Assembly: GCA_947165435.1 (NCBI GenBank)
Contig: CAMVAI010000029.1
Span: 1 to 37,741, forward strand
Direction: 5' to 3'
Length of the DNA stretch: 37,741 nt
Source: an uncultured Prevotella sp.
GTDB taxonomy: Bacteria > Bacteroidota > Bacteroidia > Bacteroidales > Bacteroidaceae
Shown here: positions 33,262-37,741 of the stretch, one piece after another
Numbering within the stretch: position 1 is the stretch's first letter
Layout of the letters: every line of letters begins with the position of its first letter
Program-made: the position numbers and the translations under genes
The notes under the pieces: model-generated
Told to the model about the DNA's origin: nothing
The model's input: the letters and a program-made list of their open reading frames with translations, nothing else
Database searches by the model: none

Positions 33262-33981
33262 CTACCACAGGCTTCCATCCACTTTCTTCAGCCCTTCGTA
33301 CAAGTCAACGACCTGTTTGTAGTTCAGAAATTTTACGCGTTTTTCAATGGGCGCAAACATTGACACATGCAGCTTGTCCTCATATTCTTTCTTACGGCTG
33401 GCATCAGCAACGATATAAAAGCCGGCATTGAAATCCTGAAGCTCATAGAACTTGGAAAGCGAGTTCTTGATGTCTGTCGTGTGTTCCACCTCGTAGAAAT
33501 CGGACGGCATCTGGCGCTCGTTAAACCAGATGACATCTATTGTGCGTGCTTTTCTCTTCAGGTCGTCATATGTAAAGTCTGGCAGCTCTGTGGTATCTGT
33601 TATCTCGCCGAGTTTTCTGTCTATGAACAAGCGTTTCTGGTCTTGCGCTGGAACATAGGTCGTGTGGTTCCGGTATTTGCCGATCTCTACCAACAGCCCT
33701 TGATAGTAACCATGCGTGAATATCTCTTCGCTCTTCTTGTTGCCTGGCTTCAACTCGAATTTTCGTAGCACCGCATCGCGCATCTCTTCCAGTGCCCATA
33801 GTCCTGGCTATATCTTAAATATCTCAGGACTATCCTGCACAATACGACGCACGGAAGCCTCAGGCGTTTTTGTGGCCCATGTGGAAAAGTCCACCAACTC
33901 GTTCAGCCTCCGCAAGGTGGCATAGCCGCCAGCCTGGCGAAGCACCTCAATCACCTGCTGTTTCTGCGTGATTTTCTCCAT
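33262..33981 (-). pseudogene. Winged-helix PD-(D/E)xK nuclease interrupted by an in-frame amber codon
   Basis: A single frame of 239 sense-plus-amber codons runs from ATG 33981 to 33262. The first 57 residues (MEKITQKQQVIEVLRQAGGY...) look like a winged-helix DNA-binding domain. Codon 58 is TAG (33808-33810), immediately followed in frame by PGLWALEEMRDAV, where relatives would be expected to read one residue (for example Arg, Gln or Lys) before PGLWAL. The nuclease domain keeps Asp149 and Glu164-Val-Glu166 (IDVIWF ... DFYEVEHTTD). An ATG at 33783 could restart translation of the C-terminal 173 residues. Its start overlaps the DUF2442 stop (ATGA). It is probably the restriction or effector nuclease of this cluster. 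Confidence 0.75.
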
Positions 33982-34223
33982 CAGGCAACCTTCAGCAAGT
34001 CGAGTACGGAATAGACCCGTGTCATGTTCTCAAACGTGAAATACTGGTCGTCGAGCACCATCCACTTCTCGCGCTCCTTCACTGGCATCTGCTGAATGTC
34101 AGGGAAGAAGCTGACGGGTATCAGCACCTCACGGCCATCGGTCAGACGCACCAGCATCTTGCCGCGGCGATACCTGAAGTTCAGGTCCTTGATCCCCAAG
34201 TTGACATCTTTCATCTTACACAT
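33981..34223 (-). CDS. DUF2442 family protein
   Basis: This 80-aa protein has the DUF2442 pattern: a short lead, LDLNFRYRRGKMLVRLTDGREVLIPVSFFPDIQQMPVKEREKWMV-like strands, and a C-terminal helix. An AGGAGG site precedes the ATG at 34223; ATG 34214 is an alternative. DUF2442 genes often sit next to DUF4160 genes, as here, and such pairs have been discussed as toxin-antitoxin-like. The stop overlaps the nuclease start. Confidence 0.72.
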   Translation of the reverse strand: MCKMKDVNLGIKDLNFRYRRGKMLVRLTDGREVLIPVSFFPDIQQMPVKEREKWMVLDDQYFTFENMTRVYSVLDLLKVA

Positions 34224-34243
34224 CTTTCGTTGTCCTCCTAATT

Positions 34244-34540
34244 TTATTTCTCAATATTGACTGAAACTGTCTTTTCTCCGTTGAATGCCTTGGTCACCTG
34301 GTCATTGATGGACTTCCAGTGACGATTTATGGCAGCCACTATCATCTCGTTGTCTTTGGCAGATAGTTCTGACTCTGCTATTTCCACGCATTGCTGGCCA
34401 TTGCGTTCTATCCAGATCTTTGCCAACGAATGCTGATGACGTTTACCCTTGCGAAACACATGCACATGCCGACGATTATCATTGGCGTCAATCGAGATTG
34501 CTACCAAAATGAACATCTGCAAAAATGCTAATTGTCCCAT
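34244..34540 (-). CDS. DUF4160-like protein
   Basis: This 98-aa protein has the DUF4160 layout: an N-terminal hydrophobic strand (MFILVAISIDANDNRRHVHVF), a basic His-rich loop (RKGKRHQHSLAKIWIERNG) and a C-terminal helical part (NEMIVAAINRHWKSINDQVTKAF). It is first in the operon DUF4160, DUF2442, nuclease, with promoter box 34565-34572. It may form a two-protein unit with the DUF2442 product. Confidence 0.65.
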   Translation of the reverse strand: MGQLAFLQMFILVAISIDANDNRRHVHVFRKGKRHQHSLAKIWIERNGQQCVEIAESELSAKDNEMIVAAINRHWKSINDQVTKAFNGEKTVSVNIEK

Positions 34541-34564
34541 AACGCATTATTCTTATTCTGAATG

Positions 34565-34572
34565 CAAAATTA
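34565..34572 (-). promoter_or_regulatory. -7 box TAATTTTG of the DUF4160 operon
   Basis: The minus strand reads TAATTTTG, 24 nt upstream of the DUF4160 start and just downstream of the Dam fragment. Confidence 0.6.
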
Positions 34573-34615
34573 GGGAAAATTACTTGAACTACCAAATATT
34601 TTTTAGGATAAATTG

Positions 34616-34903
34616 TCAATCGCCAGTCAGAATTTCAACATGCTGCAATAGCTCACTGTCCTTACGAATCGTCACAGGGTCACAAATCTGAGGATTCACA
34701 TCGTTGATGACCGCACGGCGTATGTTAGGATACCGCTGCAATATGTAGAATAGCATGGCTCCGCCGCCTACGAAGGGCTCTATATACGTCACGTCATCCC
34801 ACGTGCCAAAGTCAGCTGGCAGTTGAGCGTCCAGTTGCTCTATGAGTTGGGTCTTGCCTCCAACCCACTTGATGAATGGTTTTGCTTTTGAAATCGTATT
34901 CAT
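34616..34903 (-). pseudogene. 5' fragment of a Dam-type (alpha-class) adenine methyltransferase
   Basis: The 95-residue product begins MNTISKAKPFIKWVGGKTQL and continues to YIEPFVGGGAMLFYIL and AVINDVNPQI. These are the SAM-binding motif X and motif I of Dam/DpnM-type enzymes, which are about 270 aa. After NPQI the similarity stops and unrelated sequence (CDPVTIRKDSELLQHVEILT) runs to the stop. The target-recognition domain and the DPPY motif are absent, so the fragment cannot methylate DNA alone. This suggests deletion when the downstream DUF4160 operon arrived. Confidence 0.75.
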
Positions 34904-34970
34904 TGTTTTTTGATTTAGTCAGCTGGTATTATCCAGTTGGTCGTTATATGCTAAATAAATAAAGGGTGGT

Positions 34971-35138
34971 TTTGTAACATTGTAACATTGTAACAATGTA
35001 ACATTAAGGATTTTCCATTTTGCATGGCCGGTATATTAGAATATATAATAATTATAATTATTATATATTTATTATTATAGTACGCTGCATGTCGGCATGT
35101 GCTTAATGTTACAATGTTACAAAGTTACATTGTTACAT
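34971..35138. other. Mirrored 8-bp repeat arrays around a 30-bp AT palindrome
   Basis: The left array (34971-35007) consists of TGTAACAT/TGTAACAA units; the right array (35103-35138) has the same units in inverted orientation (GTTACAAT, GTTACAAA, GTTACATT). Between them 35040-35069 is a perfect 30-bp palindrome of A and T. The arrays are almost equidistant (about 48 bp) from the palindrome centre. The design resembles an iteron-type replication origin or an operator between divergent units. No gene was found in 34904-35150. Confidence 0.75.
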
Positions 35139-35160
35139 GCTTTGTCTTTTCCTGAATAAG

Positions 35161-35347
35161 GTTGACTCTTTTTAGGCCTTGTTCTTTAACATTTGCCTAC
35201 CCGTACGGATTTGGTTGACTGCCTCGTCTGAGTACAGTTGACTACTTTCACTGGAGAGGTTGACTCTTTTCCTAAGAACGTAGACTTCATACGGATATTG
35301 TTTACTCTTCATCTGTTTTTGTTTACTTTGTACTGAAATGGTTGACT
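35161..35347. repeat. Phased array of GTTGACT/GTTTACT boxes in the IS3 end
   Basis: Boxes occur at 35161, 35214, 35237, 35259, 35280 (GTAGACT), 35300 (GTTTACT), 35321 (GTTTACT) and 35341. From 35214 on the spacing is 20-23 bp, about two helical turns. The first box is part of the terminal repeat. Confidence 0.88.
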
Positions 35348-35379
35348 GCTCCCGGGCGCAGCCAAGCTATGAAAAACAC

Positions 35380-36324
35380 TCAGGGGGTGCCCAGCGGCAG
35401 GGGGCAGACAGCCCCCGAGAGCCCTCCCGCAGGCTTCCACATGATTCGCTGTGGGCCTTGCTCCTGATGAGCCTCAGAGGGAGTCTTCATGCCGATACTG
35501 GAGTGTGGGCGGGTGTTGTTATAGAAGGCGATGAAGCCGGATATACGCTCCAGCGCATCTTGGTACGTCTTGAAGCGCTTCTCGCGGTAGATCACCTCCG
35601 TCTTGAGGATGCCGTTCACACGCTCTGCGATAGCGTTGTCTGTGGGCTTGTAGTCCTCCGTCATGCTAATCTTGATGCCGTACTTCTTCAGTTCGTCCGT
35701 ATAGGCATTACAGCAGTACTGTACGCCTCTGTCAGAGTGGTGGATGAGTCCTTTCAGCTCATCTGCCGTAGCCTGCGAGACGGCCATGCGGAGGGCCTCG
35801 AGCGTGTGCTCCGCCTCCAGCGTCTCGGACAGGCACCAGCCCACGATCTTGTGCGAATAGGCATCCGTCACCAGGTGCAGGTAACAGCAGTCGTCAACCA
35901 GGTCGATGTACGTGATGTCGCTTACCCAGAGTTGATTGGGGCGTGTGGGCACGAAGCCACGGATGAGGTTCTTGTACTTGTGGTACCGGTGGTTCGAGTT
36001 CGTCGTGTGACGGGGCTTGGGGCGCTTCTGCATCAGCTGGAAGTCGCGCAGAAGCTGGAGGAACGCGTCGCGTCCGGGCACCCAGTCGCAAAGGAACATC
36101 CGCTTCGACATCAGCCACAGTTTGTAGTAGCCGATACCGGGATCCATCTGGCGGATCTGCTTCACTGCGTCCACGATGCGCATGACGCGGAAGAGGTACT
36201 CCTCATCGCGCTTCTGCTTCTTGTAATAGGCCTGTTTGCTCCGGTCAAGCAGCTCACAGCAATACGTTATAGGATAGCCCGTATTGCCGTTCAGGCGCTC
36301 TACTGCTTGACCCCAGCTTTTTTT
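35380..36324 (-). CDS. IS3-family transposase OrfB (made as OrfAB by frameshift)
   Basis: This is the catalytic integrase-core part of the transposase. The DDE residues are visible in LWVSDITYIDL, LIHHSDRGVQY and AIAERVNGILKTEV. The frame is open back to the slippery A7 run at 36318-36324 (A AAA AAA in the orfA frame), so synthesis is expected by -1 programmed frameshifting from orfA; the first internal ATG is at 36183. The N-terminal part (SWGQAVERLNGNTGYPITYC) is the HTH_21-like region. It ends near the phased box array. No inactivating mutation was seen. Confidence 0.88.
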   Translation of the reverse strand, partial: KKSWGQAVERLNGNTGYPITYCCELLDRSKQAYYKKQKRDEEYLFRVMRIVDAVKQIRQMDPGIGYYKLWLMSKRMFLCDWVPGRDAFLQLLRDFQLMQKRPKPRHTTNSNHRYHKYKNLIRGFVPTRPNQLWVSDITYIDLVDDCCYLHLVTDAYSHKIVGWCLSETLEAEHTLEALRMAVSQATADELKGLIHHSDRGVQYCCNAYTDELKKYGIKISMTEDYKPTDNAIAERVNGILKTEVIYREKRFKTYQDALERISGFIAFYNNTRPHSSIGMKTPSEAHQEQGPQRIMWKPAGGLSGAVCPLPLGTP

Positions 36325-36707
36325 CGCACCTTGATGCCCTGCTCCTCGATGACGTCGATGAGCGTGTTCAGGGCCAATACTTTGTCCTGACTGTACTTCA
36401 ACTGCTTCTCCAGTTTCTCAATCTGCCTCTGCTGGGACTCTATCAGGGCCGACATGGACGCAGTGTCCAGAGGATTTTCTTCCTTCTTCTTTGCCATATT
36501 ACTCTCCAATTGTACGGTTTCAGGAGGCAAAGATGCACATTTTTCGTGAATTTCCAAAGGACTTAAACAAGAATTTATCCAAGAACTTAACGTGTTTACG
36601 CTCGGAAGGTCGTATTTTAACGATATTTCCTTCCGTGACATTCCACTCTGCATGTACTCGATGCAGATACTGCGCTTCAAAGCGCGACTGAATCTTTGTT
36701 TTCCCAT
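36300..36707 (-). CDS. IS3-family transposase OrfA
   Basis: This 135-aa DNA-binding subunit has an N-terminal helix-turn-helix (KRSICIEYMQSGMSRKEISLKYDLPSVNTLSSW) and a C-terminal leucine-zipper-like coiled coil (ESQQRQIEKLEKQLKYSQDKVLALNTLI). The stop lies just after the A7 slippery run, allowing a fraction of ribosomes to shift -1 into orfB. Confidence 0.85.
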   Translation of the reverse strand: MGKQRFSRALKRSICIEYMQSGMSRKEISLKYDLPSVNTLSSWINSCLSPLEIHEKCASLPPETVQLESNMAKKKEENPLDTASMSALIESQQRQIEKLEKQLKYSQDKVLALNTLIDVIEEQGIKVRKKAGVKQ

Positions 36708-36786
36708 AATCTTAAATGACTTTAATAATTTAACATTTAAGGCTTTGTGGGAGTCAACCTATTTCAGGCCGAGACATTACAAAACT

Positions 36787-37305
36787 ATGGCAGTAAACAA
36801 TCTCCAATTCAAGGTAGCCCTGCGCGAGAACAAGAACCGCAAGTCGGCAGGCTATGGCAAGTTCTACGTAGAGAAGGCTCGCACCACCACGCTCTCGCAG
36901 CGCGGATTCGTCGAGCACCTGACGGAACACGGGCTCTCCATGCCGCGCTCGGTCATCGAGGCAGTCCTCACGCAGATTGCCCAGTGCATACCCGAGCTGT
37001 GCGCAAAGGGCGTGGGCGTGAAGCTCAACTCGCTGGGCACGTTCTACCCCACCGTGCAGTCGAAGGGATTCGACCGCGAAGACCTCACGGACGGCATGGA
37101 CGCCTCACAGAACATCATGGGCATTCACGTGCGCTTCCGCCCGGACGGCACCAAGCTCGACGACTATACCTCGCGCGGATTCTCCCGACGCGCCAGCTCG
37201 ACGCTCGAAGGTGTGGTGGAGCAGAAGACCATCGAGGGCAAGAAGGTACGCCAGATTACGCCCCTGGACGTATGGCTGGCAGAGCACGAAGCGCCGCAAC
37301 CCTAA
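36787..37305 (+). CDS. HU family DNA-binding-like protein
   Basis: This 172-aa protein of the HU/IHF-like type is common in Bacteroidales, often upstream of a smalltalk peptide. It opens FKVALRENKNRKSAGYGKFYVEKAR and continues with a helical part (SQRGFVEHLTEHGLSMPRSVIEAVLTQIAQCIPE), GVKLNSLGTFYPTV as the beta-arm region and a variable C-terminal tail (SSTLEGVVEQKTIEGKKV). It probably binds and bends DNA. The IS3 end is 20 nt upstream of the ATG, so its native promoter has probably been separated from it. Confidence 0.85.
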   Translation: MAVNNLQFKVALRENKNRKSAGYGKFYVEKARTTTLSQRGFVEHLTEHGLSMPRSVIEAVLTQIAQCIPELCAKGVGVKLNSLGTFYPTVQSKGFDREDLTDGMDASQNIMGIHVRFRPDGTKLDDYTSRGFSRRASSTLEGVVEQKTIEGKKVRQITPLDVWLAEHEAPQP

Positions 37306-37341
37306 GCGGCGCGCCCCCTCCCCTCTCCTACGCGTTGCATA

Positions 37342-37488
37342 AACGGTTTTTCCAACCACGGATAGAACGGTTTTCCAACAACGGATTGAACGGTTTTTCC
37401 AACCACGGATAGAACGTTTTTCCGACCACGGATTGAACGGATTGAACGGATTAAACGGATTTTTTTAACAAACGGATTTAAACGGATT
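37342..37488. repeat. Tandem AACGGTTTTTCCAACCACGG-type repeats before smalltalk
   Basis: Four 23-24-bp units (37342, 37366, 37389, 37413) are followed by shorter AACGGATTG/AACGGATTA units. They fill the gap between the HU-like gene and the smalltalk ORF. Confidence 0.88.
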
Positions 37489-37494
37489 ATCATT

Positions 37495-37611
37495 ATGAAG
37501 AACAAGGAAACATGGAAGGCTATCCTGCAAATCGTGGCCAGCATCATAGCCAGCATCATCACCGCACTGAGCACCACCAGCTGCATGGGCTACGGCCCGA
37601 TAACACTCTGA
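37495..37611 (+). CDS. Smalltalk protein (38 aa)
   Basis: MKNKETWKAILQIVASIIAS followed by IITALSTTSCM matches the smalltalk peptide family of Bacteroidales: a short positive N terminus, one hydrophobic helix and a TTSC motif near the end. Its function is unknown; it usually accompanies an HU-like gene and an amidase. Here no amidase follows before the window ends. The last codons are duplicated downstream (37587-37656). Confidence 0.8.
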   Translation: MKNKETWKAILQIVASIIASIITALSTTSCMGYGPITL

Positions 37612-37656
37612 ATACAAGGCGCAAGGGCTACGACCCGATAACACTCTGAATACAAG
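37587..37656. repeat. 38-bp-period direct repeat at the smalltalk 3' end
   Basis: GGGCTACGGCCCGATAACAC at 37587 recurs, with one change, at 37625; each copy runs 32 nt and includes the CTCTGA stop region. Confidence 0.92.
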
Positions 37657-37741
37657 AGGGTGTGTCAAAATAGGCACATCCTCATTTTTTTATCGCAAAG
37701 CCCCGACTTTCTCAAGCCAGGGCTTTGTTATGTCCAAGATT
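37656..37741. mobile_element. Probable end of another insertion sequence (continues past window)
   Basis: GAGGGTGTGTCAAAATAGGC at 37656 resembles the terminal repeats of several Bacteroidetes insertion sequences; GAGGGTGTG and CACATCCTC form an internal inverted repeat (37656-37683). A hairpin AAAGCCCC...GGGCTTT at 37697-37726 follows, as expected for the transcription stop at the tail of a transposase gene lying to the right on the minus strand. Confidence 0.45.

Larger units (their letters stand above)
35153..36766 (-). mobile_element. IS3-family insertion sequence
   Basis: Terminal inverted repeats are TGAATAAGGTTGACTC at 35153-35168 and its near reverse complement GAGTCAACCTATTTCA at 36751-36766 (14 of 16 paired), beginning TG and ending CA as in the IS3 family. 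The element holds orfA and orfB with a frameshift site. No target duplication is evident (flanks TCC and GGC). The outer end lies 20 nt upstream of the HU-like gene and has displaced whatever promoter stood there. Confidence 0.85.

Noticed and set aside
35161..35347. CRISPR-like array
   Set aside because: The repeated word is only 7 bp with slightly varying spacing and lies within an IS3 end; no cas genes are present.
35338..36390. 350-codon plus-strand frame across the IS3 element
   Set aside because: Antisense shadow of the transposase, whose DDE motifs are clear on the minus strand.

Overview
The window looks like chromosomal DNA of a Bacteroidales bacterium, most likely a Prevotella/Segatella-type member of the Prevotellaceae. 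Supporting signs: promoters repeatedly match the Bacteroidetes -7 box TAnnTTTG (e.g. 676-683, 7747-7754, 20163-20170). SecA is the long form (1122 aa). A CorC/GldE-type membrane protein, an LptC-like lipoprotein and a DUF4105 protein are present. The right end carries an HU-like protein followed by a 'smalltalk' peptide, a pairing typical of this order. No rRNA, tRNA or CRISPR array was recognised by eye.

Layout. 1-450: relic of an insertion-sequence N-region ORF, then a small lipoprotein (-) with its terminator. 716-3072: mtaB and an overlapping family 2 glycosyltransferase (+). 3192-7681: hisG-hisD-hisC operon (-) followed by an MFS transporter. 8047-11058: AT-rich block of three overlapping tyrosine recombinases (recombinase-in-trio type), the third cut off at its catalytic box. 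11421-17294: SurA/PpiD-like periplasmic foldase, CorC/GldE-like protein, LptC and an outer-membrane protein (all -). 17394-19984: DUF4105 protein and an overlapping, catalytically degenerate alkaline-phosphatase-fold protein (+). 20237-25881: secA, an ABC ATPase and a histidine-kinase-like protein that lacks the phospho-acceptor histidine (+).

25949-37741 is an accessory region. On the minus strand it holds a DUF5675 protein, a primase-helicase-like replication protein, two small proteins (one OB-fold-like), a pair of overlapping unrecognised genes, and a decayed restriction-modification cluster. That cluster comprises a DpnD-like domain fused to a beta-class methyltransferase, a winged-helix nuclease split by an amber codon, DUF2442 and DUF4160 proteins, and a 5' fragment of a Dam methyltransferase. 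Then come a symmetric origin-like or operator-like element (8-bp repeats mirrored around a 30-bp AT palindrome), an IS3-family element with a helically phased GTTGACT array, an HU-like protein, a smalltalk peptide, and the edge of a further insertion sequence.

Two themes recur. First, short tandem duplications sit on gene boundaries; one of them (26 bp at 18573) decides whether two genes are separate or fused in frame. Second, GC-rich palindromic elements occur between genes and also in frame inside two proteins. The best candidates for an undescribed system are the overlapping unknown pair (29744-31793) beside the restriction-modification remnant, and the mirrored repeat element at 34971-35138, whose repeat also occurs at the 3' end of the primase-helicase gene.
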